Origin: Abditibacterium sp.
Lineage (GTDB): Bacteria > Armatimonadota > Abditibacteriia > Abditibacteriales > Abditibacteriaceae
Direction: 5' to 3'
Length of the DNA stretch: 64,000 nucleotides
Assembly (NCBI GenBank): GCA_030448265.1
Contig: JAUJNG010000007.1
Coordinates: forward strand, 1-64,000
Below, one piece after another: positions 49,504-57,366 of this stretch. The notes beneath the pieces are model-generated. The model was not told the DNA's origin. It was given only the letters and a program-made list of their open reading frames with translations, and ran no database searches. Both the position numbers and the translations under genes were made by a program. Position 1 is the stretch's first letter; every line of letters begins with the position of its first letter.

Positions 49504-50874
49504 TCAGGCCTGGGCTGAGGTTTTCATCCTCACCTTGACGGCGCGGGCGCGCTTCCACCCCGAAAGCGGCACGCGGGCGACGCGGCCATCGAGATAAAGC
49601 GCGCCTAATTTGCCGTCGGCGCCAGCTTTGGGTTCGTAAAAAGCGATTAATTGAGACGAATTGGCGATGTCGCTCAGCTTTTTGCCCGAAAGTGCGGGGT
49701 TAGGCCGGTAAAGCTGGTTGGTTTTGGGTTCGACGAAGGTCGTCCGGTTGCGGTAGCCCGCGTAACGCACCACGGCGTCGCGGGCCGAATCCGCGCTCGC
49801 CATCGGCGGCAAATTCCCGTCGCGGCGCTGCACGTAACGCCTCAAATACTGCCCGATGCGCTGCAAATTGCGCGCGGACAGGGTTTGCAGTTCCCCTTCG
49901 GTCAAACCCTGCGGCGCGGCGCCGATGACCGACGCCCATTTCGCATTCGGCACGCGCTGAGTGTGGCCGTCGAAGAAAACCGCGCCGCGCTTGCCGTCGC
50001 TGCCAGGTTTGGCCTCGTAAAACGCCACCAGACGCGGCGCGTTACGCACCCGCGCCAGGCTTTTGCCGAACAGCACGCGGTTGAAGCGGTAAGGTTCTTT
50101 GGTCTGGGGATGGACGAAAAGGGTTCGAGGCGTGTGAAAATAACTTTCCAGCATTCGCTTGAGGGTGTTTTCATCGCGGATTTGCTGGCCGTCGAGACCG
50201 TAAGCATCGTAGCGGCTGTTCAACTGAATTAACTGCTTGCCCAGTTGTTGCAGGTTCCAGTTGGAGGCTTCAATGATATCAACTGGCCCCATAATATCGT
50301 TTTGCGGCGAAAAGGGACGCACCTCGCTCAGATTGCCCATGCTGCTCAAATTGAGCAGAGCGAGGGTGAGTTTGGTATCGGGAGCGAATTTGCGCGGCCC
50401 CTGTCTCACCGCGCGGTTGCCGTGGCCGTAGATGTTAGTAATTGCATCCTGCATTTCGCGCTGGGTATAGTTGGTTTGAATGCGATAAGCAATCAAATAA
50501 CTTTCTTTGCCCAGTTGCACCGACTCGCCCCTGGTGAAATAAATGCCGATTCCCATATCGGCCAGAGCATCGCGAAACAAAACGTTACGCATACCGCCGA
50601 AACCGCCGGAATTCTCGCCCTGAGTATCGATGACGGCGCGGCGCCACTCTTTGGTGAGGTTTTTCAGCAAAAGCGTCGGAGGCGTGCTTTTCCCGTCGCT
50701 GAACTGCTGAAAATCCATTTTGCCGGTTGCAGGCGCCGCGTTCTGGGCCAGGCAGGGCAACGCCAATCCCAGGGCCAGAAGGGAACAAAACAGGGTAGAA
50801 GTCAGTTGAAATCGCGCTTTTGTTTTGCGTTGCGCGTGCGGCGAAGTGGCGGGGGCATTGGGTTGTTGGTTCAT
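49504..50874 (-). CDS. Secreted protein with H-X9-DG-like tail modules
   Basis: 456 residues; signal peptide LFCSLLALGLALPCLAQ after a polar leader. The N-domain (residues ~60-230) recurs in the 55701 gene (RRAVID, GIYFTRGESVQLGKESYLIAYR, LTLALLNLSS). Two C-terminal modules, LVAFYEAKPGSDGKRGAVFF with DGHTQRVP and LIAFYEPKAGADGKLGALYL with DGRVARVP, match the DUF1559/H-X9-DG end of pseudopilins without any prepilin N-terminus. Start ATG follows AAGGAA. Upstream member of a cluster with AlgX/AlgI-like genes. Confidence 0.7.
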   Translation of the reverse strand: MNQQPNAPATSPHAQRKTKARFQLTSTLFCSLLALGLALPCLAQNAAPATGKMDFQQFSDGKSTPPTLLLKNLTKEWRRAVIDTQGENSGGFGGMRNVLFRDALADMGIGIYFTRGESVQLGKESYLIAYRIQTNYTQREMQDAITNIYGHGNRAVRQGPRKFAPDTKLTLALLNLSSMGNLSEVRPFSPQNDIMGPVDIIEASNWNLQQLGKQLIQLNSRYDAYGLDGQQIRDENTLKRMLESYFHTPRTLFVHPQTKEPYRFNRVLFGKSLARVRNAPRLVAFYEAKPGSDGKRGAVFFDGHTQRVPNAKWASVIGAAPQGLTEGELQTLSARNLQRIGQYLRRYVQRRDGNLPPMASADSARDAVVRYAGYRNRTTFVEPKTNQLYRPNPALSGKKLSDIANSSQLIAFYEPKAGADGKLGALYLDGRVARVPLSGWKRARAVKVRMKTSAQA

Positions 50875-50916
50875 GGTATTTCCTTGGAGATATAGAGCAA
50901 TCTCAATTTTCAATAT

Positions 50917-51363
50917 CTATTTCGCTTCGCCCCAGTAAGTGTCCAGATCCCAGACGGCCTTTCCTTCCAGTTCGAAACGATTGTAGTTCCCGTATTTGCG
51001 CTCCATTTTCTCCCAGGGAGCGAGTTGCAGCCGAACGACCTGACCGGCGCGGTAAGATGCGGCGGGCGTCCACTGATTATTACGCATTCCCCAGGCGAAA
51101 ACCACGATTTCTTGGCTCGAAATTCGCCCGCTTTGCGCTTTGACGCCGGTCAGGTGAAGCGCGATAATCGCGTCTTTGTAGGGCACCGAGCGCGGACGCG
51201 GCGGCCTGGTGAAAGCCTTCACCCGACCCACCACGACGAGCGCGGTTTTTGGCGTCGTTTTGGGTGTCGTTTTGGCCGCCGGTTTGGAAGGCGCGCTGGA
51301 GACTGCGCCCGCCGCGCCAAGCGCACCGAGAGCCAGCATCAGGACATATTTCGCGTTTTTCAT
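50917..51363 (-). CDS. Small secreted protein of the acetylation cluster
   Basis: 148 residues; signal peptide KYVLMLALGALGAAGAVSSA, a Pro/Thr/Lys linker, then a beta-rich domain (ALVVVGRVKAFTRPP; YRAGQVVRLQLAPWEKME). No family recognised. Start ATG 1 base after the upstream AlgX-like stop with AAAGGAATTG before it, so it is translated with that gene and probably serves polysaccharide acetylation or export. Confidence 0.7.
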   Translation of the reverse strand: MKNAKYVLMLALGALGAAGAVSSAPSKPAAKTTPKTTPKTALVVVGRVKAFTRPPRPRSVPYKDAIIALHLTGVKAQSGRISSQEIVVFAWGMRNNQWTPAASYRAGQVVRLQLAPWEKMERKYGNYNRFELEGKAVWDLDTYWGEAK

Positions 51364-51364
51364 T

Positions 51365-52747
51365 TCAATTCCTTTGTTTTGGCGAGGGCAATTCCAAGAT
51401 TTTCCAGTCGCCGATGAGCAGATCGCGCATGGCGAACTGCCAGATAACCAGGCGTTTGCCGCGCAAGCGGTTTTTGCCGCGCGCCAGTTCCTTTGCCAGT
51501 CGCTCGCGGGTGACGTGCGAACCGCCCGCGTTGTTGGTGATGCTGTCAACGGGACGTTGCAGCACGAACGAGAGCTGCTCGGCCAGGCCCGCGCCTTCGC
51601 CCCAGTTCATGCCCTCCAGCGAATAGATGTTGCTGAAACTATCCCCCAAAAGCAGGATGTCCGCCGCGCGACTGGGATACCACAACTCGCCATCCTCCGT
51701 CGAAACCGGATGAATTCGCACTCTTTGCATCCCAAACCAGGTCTGCTGGGGAGGCAGCCGCAGCATCTCGTCGATGTCGCCGCGATTCGTCACTTCTCTG
51801 CTCGTTCTGGTGTAAACCACCGGCTCCTGAGACGGCAGTTTGACCCGTTTTTCGATGAACTGCCCCAGTTGGCGCGCCGACAGTTCCATCGCGGGCGGCG
51901 TCCAGTGGGTGTCGGTTTGCAAATACTGCGATTTTCCCGTTCGTCGCATTTCCTGCCACAGCGCATCGGAGACATCGAAAACTTTCACGCCGTTTTGCCG
52001 CAGTCTCTCGCGGAACTGGGAGTAGGAAGGGTTTTGCAGCACGCCCTGAGCCGGTGAGTAGCGGCTCGAAAGGGCTTCGGGGTGCATCATGGTTTTGACC
52101 GGCGTGGGCATGACGATCAAATCGATGCCGCGCCGTGCCAGTTGGCGCTCGAAATCCACGATGGCGCGCACCGGATCGGGTTGGACTTCGCCGCCCTCGC
52201 CGCTGCGCTGGCGCACCAGAAGCAGCGCCGGATCGAGAAAGCCGCGACTGGTCACATAGTCCACATCGGGCCGGTAGTGCAGCCAGCGATGCCCGCCCAG
52301 AGTGCGCCCGCAATACGCCTGCTCGTTGCCGACTCCCACTCCCACCAGCAGGTTTTGCAGGCGCGGCAGCGTCCACTGCACCACAAAAGAATCGTCTTGC
52401 AGGGCGTCTTCGTGCGCCTTGAACTGCGACGCGCTGGGAATCAGTTCCCAGGCCTGGCGCGGATTTTTCGCGGCCTGAAGCTGCTCCATCGAAGGCAGTT
52501 CCTGCACAACGTTGGTGAATTTCGGCGCGAGCGGGGTTTGCGGCGCCTCTCCCCGCGCGGTTTCGGCGCGGCGCGCGGCGAGATTTTTGTGGATTTCCAG
52601 AGCGTGCTGAATCAGGGGAACCGAGCCGATGGTGAGCAAAAACCCAATCGTGAGCATCCACGCCACGGGCCGCGAGATGCGCGTGTTTTCCAGAGCGAGT
52701 TTGGCTTCCTCCTCGCGTCCGATTTTGGCGTCGTTGGGGCTCGGCAT
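51365..52747 (-). CDS. AlgX/AlgJ-like polysaccharide O-acetyltransferase
   Basis: 460 residues, one N-terminal membrane helix (PVAWMLTIGFLLTIGSV), then an SGNH-hydrolase-like periplasmic domain: YLQTDTHWTPPAM supplies the catalytic Asp-His pair and DILLLGDSFSNIYS the nucleophile Ser. These proteins take acetyl groups delivered by an MBOAT partner and place them on an exported polysaccharide. Its partner AlgI-like gene is immediately upstream (4 bases). Confidence 0.88.
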   Translation of the reverse strand: MPSPNDAKIGREEEAKLALENTRISRPVAWMLTIGFLLTIGSVPLIQHALEIHKNLAARRAETARGEAPQTPLAPKFTNVVQELPSMEQLQAAKNPRQAWELIPSASQFKAHEDALQDDSFVVQWTLPRLQNLLVGVGVGNEQAYCGRTLGGHRWLHYRPDVDYVTSRGFLDPALLLVRQRSGEGGEVQPDPVRAIVDFERQLARRGIDLIVMPTPVKTMMHPEALSSRYSPAQGVLQNPSYSQFRERLRQNGVKVFDVSDALWQEMRRTGKSQYLQTDTHWTPPAMELSARQLGQFIEKRVKLPSQEPVVYTRTSREVTNRGDIDEMLRLPPQQTWFGMQRVRIHPVSTEDGELWYPSRAADILLLGDSFSNIYSLEGMNWGEGAGLAEQLSFVLQRPVDSITNNAGGSHVTRERLAKELARGKNRLRGKRLVIWQFAMRDLLIGDWKILELPSPKQRN

Positions 52748-52750
52748 GGT

Positions 52751-54211
52751 TTAAAAGATGAAGTAGATGAAGGGATTATACGCCTGGGTCATCAGCACCA
52801 GAAGCGAAACCCACAAAGCGCCCAGCGAAATCGAGGCTTTGTGCCAGGTGAGATTTTGCGTCCATTCCCACACCGTGGGAAACGTCCACGCCACCACGCC
52901 GGCCATGACGAAACTCACGACATAATAGGGCTGGTAAATCACGCCCGCGATTAAATCGGCTCCAGGCTGGGGAGTTGTGAGGCCGAACATACACCCCAGA
53001 TGGCTCAGCGCGGTGGGCAAATCGGCGGTGCGAAAAAACACCCACGCCAGTAGCACGATGAGAAAAGTCAGCCCGATGCGCGCCGCTTTGGGCAGGCCGC
53101 GATAAAGACTGTTTTTGCCCTGTCCGCGCTCGAAAGCCAGCCAGCCGCCGTGAATGCCGCCCCAGATCACGAAATTCCACGACGCGCCGTGCCACAGGCC
53201 GCCCAGCAGCATGGTGAGGAGCAAATTGAAATAGGTGCGCGTTTCGCCGCCGCGATTGCCGCCAAGGGGAATATAAACGTAGTCGCGCAGCAGCGTGGAC
53301 AGCGAAATGTGCCAGCGCCGCCAGAATTCGGTGATGGACTGCGCCTGATAAGGATTGTCGAAATTTTTGGCGAAAACAAAGCCCATCAGCAGGCCCAGAC
53401 CAATCGCCATCTCCGAATATCCGGCGAAATCGAAGAAGATCTGAAAGGCGTAGGCCACGGTTCCATACCAGGCTTCGGCAGTTCCGACCGGCCCCGCGTT
53501 GAACACCATGTCGGCGATTTTGCCGCACGGATTGGCCAGCAGCACTTTCATCGCCAGCCCCAGAGAAAACAGCGCCACGCCGCGCGCGAATTTATCGACG
53601 GTGTGGGTGCGCTGCTCCATCTGATCGGCTAATTCGGCGTAGCGCACGATGGGGCCGGCCACCATCTGCTGATACTGCGCCACAAAGCAAAAATAGTCGT
53701 TGAGACTTCTCATCGCTCTGGTTTCGCCGCGATAAATGTCGATGGCGTAGGAAATTTCCTGGAAAACGTAAAAGCTGATTCCAATGGGCAGCGTGACTCG
53801 CAAAACGCCTTCGAGTTGGCCCTGTGGCAACCCCAGCGCGCCCGCCAGAGCCTGATAGTTGTCAACCGAAAAATTGAAGTATTTGAAAAAGCCGAGCAAG
53901 CCCAGATCGACAATCAGTGCGGTCAAAAAGGCGGTTTTTTGAATCCGCGAGCGCGGGCCGCCCTTTTCCAGGGCCTGAATGGGCTGGTTCCAATTGCGAA
54001 AGCCGTTGTGGGCCTGGACGCGGCCCAGGAGGTAGTCGAGGAGCGTCGTCCCGATCATCAGGAAGAGGAATTTCGGGCTGCCCCAGCCGTAGAAGATGAA
54101 GCTGGAAATCGTGAGACCCAGGTGGCGCGCGGGGCGCCAGGGCAGCGCGTAATAGACGATTAACGAAAAGGGCAGAAAGTAGAAAACGAAAAGGTAGGAG
54201 CTGAAAACCAT
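52751..54211 (-). CDS. MBOAT family O-acyltransferase, AlgI-like
   Basis: 486 residues, about twelve helices. VFSSYLFVFYFLPFSLIVYY is the standard start; the catalytic His lies in GGLWHGASWNFVIWGGIHGG, and FWRRWHISLSTLLRDYVYIP is the second hallmark. Carries acetyl groups across the inner membrane to AlgX/AlgJ-like acceptors. Encoded directly before the AlgX-like gene. The polysaccharide acetylated is not identifiable from this window. Confidence 0.95.
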   Translation of the reverse strand: MVFSSYLFVFYFLPFSLIVYYALPWRPARHLGLTISSFIFYGWGSPKFLFLMIGTTLLDYLLGRVQAHNGFRNWNQPIQALEKGGPRSRIQKTAFLTALIVDLGLLGFFKYFNFSVDNYQALAGALGLPQGQLEGVLRVTLPIGISFYVFQEISYAIDIYRGETRAMRSLNDYFCFVAQYQQMVAGPIVRYAELADQMEQRTHTVDKFARGVALFSLGLAMKVLLANPCGKIADMVFNAGPVGTAEAWYGTVAYAFQIFFDFAGYSEMAIGLGLLMGFVFAKNFDNPYQAQSITEFWRRWHISLSTLLRDYVYIPLGGNRGGETRTYFNLLLTMLLGGLWHGASWNFVIWGGIHGGWLAFERGQGKNSLYRGLPKAARIGLTFLIVLLAWVFFRTADLPTALSHLGCMFGLTTPQPGADLIAGVIYQPYYVVSFVMAGVVAWTFPTVWEWTQNLTWHKASISLGALWVSLLVLMTQAYNPFIYFIF

Positions 54212-54294
54212 CGGCGGACGCTGCCTCCCAAAACCGATTTTTCAAGCGCGGAGAAACTGGCAGCGCCACGATAAGAGCCTATCCGAAGAGGTGG

Positions 54295-54412
54295 TTTGCA
54301 GCGACTAAAGTCACCGCAACAACGACGCGAAGTCCGCCTGCGCGGACTGGGTGCCCCCAACCTGCGAAGGCAGGTTTCGCGTCGTTGTTGCGGCGACTTT
54401 AGTCGCTGCGAA
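54295..54412. repeat. Inverted repeat, GCAGCGACTAAAGTCACCGC family, copy 1
   Basis: GCAGCGACTAAAGTCACCGC plus AACAACGACGCGAAG and the complement at 54374-54412. Internal small palindromes TCCGCCTGCGCGGA and CCTGCGAAGGCAGG. The second copy is at 55569, so the pair flanks the 54413-55519 gene exactly. Confidence 0.9.
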
Positions 54413-55519
54413 CTACCGCACGACGGGCACTTTCTGCCAGCCCATGGTTTCGGTGAACTCGCGCGCGCTGAAACACCAGATGACGAGCTTCTTTTTGCCC
54501 AGATAACCCGCATCGGCGCGCGCGCGGCGCATCAAATTGCTGCGCGCCGGAGTCGCACCGGAGCCGCGAACCGCCACCACATCGGGTGCAAATCCCAGAT
54601 CGAGAGCGAGCTGGTCGGCCAATCCCGCGCCCCTGGCGTGCATATCGCCGCCAGCGTGAAACACCAGAGCGTGACTGTCGCCTAAAAGCACAACCGGACT
54701 CTTTGGGTTCGTCGGCGCGGGTTTTAACCCCGCCTGGGCTTTGACGCCCCGCGCGCGCGTCCCGACGAAGCGTAGCGGCAGCGTTTCGCGCGGCGGCTGC
54801 GCCTGGGTGAGTCCCAGCCACAAATCGCCGGAAAGCGGAATTCGTTTCCATTCCGCCTCGAATCGCGTTTTGGCGATGGCGCCGAACCAGGGCCGCGCTT
54901 TGACCAACTCCGCGATGCGCCGCGAGGCCAAAACGCTGGCGCGGCCCGACCAGTGGGTGTCCTGCCGGCAGTAAACGGGGCCGGCGGCATCGGCTTTGTG
55001 CGACAAAAACTCCGGCACCAGATCGAGAACTTCGACACCGTTGGCTTTGAGCACGTCGTAAAACTCGCGGTGAAACGGATCGAGGCGCTGCGGCGCGCCG
55101 CCTGGGGCCGCAAGCGCTGGGGACAAGGCTTCGGGATAGATGATCGCCTTGGGCGGCACCGGCACCAGGAGCAGTTCGATGCCCGCCTTGTCGAGTTGGG
55201 CTTTGAAATCCAGAATCGCGGGCAGCGGGTCGGCATTGTGGGCCATAACCGCCTGACTCGCTTTGGCGGCGGGACTTCCCCAGAACTGGCCCGCTCCGAT
55301 GTGGCGCAGTTCTCCGGCGAAAAACATCCAGCCGCCCTGACCGCGCACCGTCATTTCATACTTCTTTTCCGCCGCCTTCGCTCTGGCGGCGCACTGGGCG
55401 TGGAAGGCTTTGGCGGCTTTGGCGGTTTCGGGGCTACTCGCACTCTGCCCGTTCACGACCGCCGCGCCCGACAAGCCCACGAGAACGGTCAGGGCAAGGC
55501 GGCGGAGGGGCTGAGGCAT
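54413..55519 (-). CDS. Second AlgX/AlgJ-like O-acetyltransferase
   Basis: 368 residues; signal peptide LALTVLVGLSGAAVVNGQ. YCRQDTHWSGRAS gives the Asp-His pair and VVLLGDSHALVFHAGG the nucleophile Ser, but other parts differ from the 51365 protein. GQGGWMFFAGELRHIG is typical of the AlgJ group. The MBOAT gene is next downstream, and copies of one inverted repeat lie immediately on both sides, a configuration that could allow the gene to be exchanged or lost by recombination. Confidence 0.85.
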   Translation of the reverse strand: MPQPLRRLALTVLVGLSGAAVVNGQSASSPETAKAAKAFHAQCAARAKAAEKKYEMTVRGQGGWMFFAGELRHIGAGQFWGSPAAKASQAVMAHNADPLPAILDFKAQLDKAGIELLLVPVPPKAIIYPEALSPALAAPGGAPQRLDPFHREFYDVLKANGVEVLDLVPEFLSHKADAAGPVYCRQDTHWSGRASVLASRRIAELVKARPWFGAIAKTRFEAEWKRIPLSGDLWLGLTQAQPPRETLPLRFVGTRARGVKAQAGLKPAPTNPKSPVVLLGDSHALVFHAGGDMHARGAGLADQLALDLGFAPDVVAVRGSGATPARSNLMRRARADAGYLGKKKLVIWCFSAREFTETMGWQKVPVVR

Positions 55520-55568
55520 GGCGTAAGGGGACGAAATATGCACTTAGAACCGATCTCGATAGGTTCCT

Positions 55569-55687
55569 TTTGCAGCGACTAAAGTCACCGCAACAACGAC
55601 GCAAAACCTGCCTTCGCAGGTTGAGGGCCTCCAGTCCGCGTAGGCGGACTTCGCGCCGTTGTTGCGGTGACTTTAGTCGCTGCAAAT
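55569..55687. repeat. Inverted repeat, GCAGCGACTAAAGTCACCGC family, copy 2
   Basis: Same arms as the copy at 54295; the two internal palindromes (CCTGCCTTCGCAGG and TCCGCGTAGGCGGA) are present in swapped order, so one copy is inverted relative to the other in its centre. Confidence 0.9.
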
Positions 55688-55700
55688 CCACCCTGTAGCT

Positions 55701-56570
55701 TCAGTTGGAAGCCGCCGTTTTTTGGAGTTTGACGCCGCGAAGCCGGTTCCAACGCTCGGCATTGACGCGCTCGACGCGGCCATCGGCGAAAAGCACGCCG
55801 CGCGTGCCGTCCACGCCGACCGAGGCTTCGGAAAACATCACCACGTTTCGCCGGTTGGCGATGGCCCCCAGTTTCTGGCCGGAAAGCGCGGGGTTGGGCC
55901 GGAAAAACTGGTTGGTGGTGGGATGCTGCCACTGCCTGCGGTCGTGAACCTGGGGATACATCGCCTGAATCAGCTGGGGCGTGACCTGCGCGCCCATCGC
56001 GGGGAACTTTCCGCGTCCGCGCGTGCGAACCCAGGTCAGCACGTCGCGCCCCAGACGCTCCAGCGTTCGCACCGACGCCGCGTCGCTTTCGCCAGGACTT
56101 TCGATGTCGAGTTTGGCGTTGAAGGGCCGGATATCGTTGAGGCTGCTCGCGGTGCGGAGATTGAGAAGCGAAAGCGCCAGTTTGTCTTTGGGGCGCAGTT
56201 TCTGAGGCGGAACCGGCGTGTCATCGTTGCCGCGCCGGTGCCCGTTGAAAATTTGCGGGTCGATCCTGGTCTGAGGGCGGTAGGCGATGAGATAAGTCTC
56301 GCCGCCGATGCTCACGGTTTCGCCTTTGGTGAAGTAGAGGTTGAACTCCACGCCGGTCTGGGCGCCCAGAAAGAGCATTTGAATGTTGCTCATCTCCGAT
56401 TGGTCGTTGACGACCATGCGACGGAAATCACTGTTCAAATCCTGGGGAGAAATGCTCAGCGGAGTGTTGCGCCCGCTCAGAATTTGATTCATAGCGGTTT
56501 CCTGAGCGGCAGCCGGCCCAGCGAGAATGCCCGCGAGGGGCAAAACGAGCGTCCAGTAAAGTGTTTTCAT
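55701..56570 (-). CDS. Secreted paralogue with one H-X9-DG-like tail module
   Basis: 289 residues; signal peptide LVLPLAGILAGPAAAQ. Shares with the 49504 protein the N-domain (RRMVVND, FNLYFTKGETVSIGGETYLI) and one C-terminal module (FFRPNPALSGQKLGAIANRR; VLFADGRVERVNAERW). No prepilin motif. The region 56571-56740 upstream shows nothing else I can support apart from its presumed promoter. Confidence 0.7.
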   Translation of the reverse strand: MKTLYWTLVLPLAGILAGPAAAQETAMNQILSGRNTPLSISPQDLNSDFRRMVVNDQSEMSNIQMLFLGAQTGVEFNLYFTKGETVSIGGETYLIAYRPQTRIDPQIFNGHRRGNDDTPVPPQKLRPKDKLALSLLNLRTASSLNDIRPFNAKLDIESPGESDAASVRTLERLGRDVLTWVRTRGRGKFPAMGAQVTPQLIQAMYPQVHDRRQWQHPTTNQFFRPNPALSGQKLGAIANRRNVVMFSEASVGVDGTRGVLFADGRVERVNAERWNRLRGVKLQKTAASN

Positions 56571-56740
56571 GGGAAGAGGTGGAGTGGCGAAATTACCAAC
56601 AATTCTACCCCAATCGGAGTGAAAATTCCGCTATTTATGTGGGGATTACCACGCCTGGGAACTTGGTCAAAACGCCCGCCGATGCCATCGCGGGACAGGA
56701 ATTCGGGCGTCACGTTGCCAGAGTGATGGATTGAGCGAGG

Positions 56741-56757
56741 AAAAAATCGTGGCGCGC
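56741..56757 (-). terminator. T-run ending the Y RNA array transcript
   Basis: On the minus strand the outer stem of the last RNA unit ends CGCGCGCCACG and is followed by ATTTTTT (56741-56747), giving a terminator-like end to the array. Confidence 0.65.
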
Positions 56758-56890
56758 GAGTCGGAAAAGCTTGATTGCGCGCTCTATCTACTGAGCTACG
56801 GGCCGGTGAAAAAGTCGGCCCGACAGGATTTGCACCTGCGACCTCGTCCTCCGTAGGGAATGTAGGCTTGTCGCGTTAGGGCGCGCCACG
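56748..56890 (-). ncRNA. Y RNA-like unit 4 (tRNA mimic)
   Basis: Fourth unit in transcription order. Outer stem CGTGGCGCG/CGCGCCACG; shared flanks CCCTAAC, AAGCCTACATTC and GCTTTTCCG. Inside, a tRNA 3' half (56815-56859: T arm GCAGG/CCTGT with loop TGCAAAT, acceptor CGGGCCG, A) precedes a 9-base linker and a tRNA 5' half (56778-56805: CGGCCCG, TA, GCTC D arm). The acceptor stem pairs perfectly. Rejoined end to end it makes a 73-base cloverleaf with anticodon-like loop CTACGGA (ACG). T-loop TGC instead of TTC fits a mimic rather than a true tRNA. Confidence 0.75.
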
Positions 56891-56909
56891 ATATTAAGGT
56901 TTCAGGGTT

Positions 56910-57006
56910 CTCGCCGCGCAAGTTTGGAAAAGCGGAAGTTCTGCCGAAGCAAGAACTGGTTCCCAAAACCAGCGAATGTAGGCTTTTCCGGTTGGGACGC
57001 GGCGAG
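56910..57006 (-). ncRNA. Y RNA-like unit 3 (hairpin form, no tRNA mimic)
   Basis: Same scaffold: outer stem CTCGCCGCG/CGCGGCGAG, TCCCAACC, inner stem GGAAAAGC/GCTTTTCC, CTACATTCG and AAACTTG. In place of tRNA halves it has two hairpins: CTGGT, loop TTTTGGGA-like, ACCAG, and GTTCT-GC, TTCG tetraloop, GCAGAAC. The first loop (TTTGGG) can pair with CCCAA in the 5' flank as a pseudoknot. This is the shortest unit and defines the common scaffold. Confidence 0.65.
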
Positions 57007-57024
57007 ATGAGTTGTCGAAAAAGT

Positions 57025-57166
57025 CACGGCGCACAAGTTTTGGAAGCTTGAATACGTGCTCTGCTGCTGAGCTACGGCCCGATGGGAAAAGTCGGGCCGG
57101 TGGGAGTTGCACCCACGACCCCGTCCGCCAAAGGAATGTAGGCTTCAAAGGTTGGGGTGCGCCGTG
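57025..57166 (-). ncRNA. Y RNA-like unit 2 (tRNA mimic)
   Basis: Outer stem CACGGCGCAC/GTGCGCCGTG (10 bp, sequence unlike the other units, so pairing is conserved while sequence changes). Flanks CCCCAACC, GAAGCCTACATTC and GCTTCCAAAACTTG. The tRNA 3' half (57092-57135: T arm GTGGG/CCCAC with loop TGCAACT, acceptor CGGCCCG, A) comes before a 10-base linker and 5' half (57054-57081: CGGGCCG, TA, GCTC/GAGC D arm). Acceptor pairing is perfect. Confidence 0.75.
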
Positions 57167-57180
57167 TGGTTTGAGGGGGA

Positions 57181-57329
57181 AGTCCTTCGCGCAAGTGTGG
57201 AAAGCGTTTATCGTTCCATTGCTCTACCACTGAGCTACCGCCGGATTTCTCGCGGCGGGCTGGAATCGAACCAGCGACACACGGATCTTAAGTAGATTGT
57301 AGGCTTTCGCTGTTGGGGCGCGACGGACT
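57181..57329 (-). ncRNA. Y RNA-like unit 1 (tRNA mimic)
   Basis: First unit after the promoter. Outer stem AGTCC..CGCGC/GCGCG..GGACT; flanks CCCCAACA, GAAAGCCTACAATC and GCTTTCCACACTTG. The tRNA 3' half has T arm GCTGG/CCAGC with loop TTCGATT and CCGCCGC; the 5' half has CCGGCGG, TA, GCTC/GAGC D arm. Linker AGAAAT. One acceptor mismatch (C-C) at the end. The ATGGA/TCCGT helix continues toward the outer stem. Confidence 0.75.
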
Positions 57330-57334
57330 CCAAT

Positions 57335-57364
57335 AATTTACAACCCATTACAAGCGGTTGTCAA
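57335..57364 (-). promoter_or_regulatory. Promoter of the Y RNA array
   Basis: On the minus strand TTGACA (57359-57364), 18-base spacer, TAAATT (57335-57340). The predicted start falls at about 57328, the first base of unit 1's outer stem. It lies right at the 3' end of the ThiF-like gene. Confidence 0.75.
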
Positions 57365-57366
57365 GG

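Noticed and set aside
56748..57329. Ordinary tRNA genes on either strand
   Set aside because: T arm and acceptor 3' strand come before the D arm on the minus strand; in linear order no standard cloverleaf forms.
56741..57329. CRISPR array (repeated motif GTAGGCTTT with spacers)
   Set aside because: The shared motifs are short and unequal in spacing, and lie within paired RNA units; no cas genes. No CRISPR was seen elsewhere in the window.
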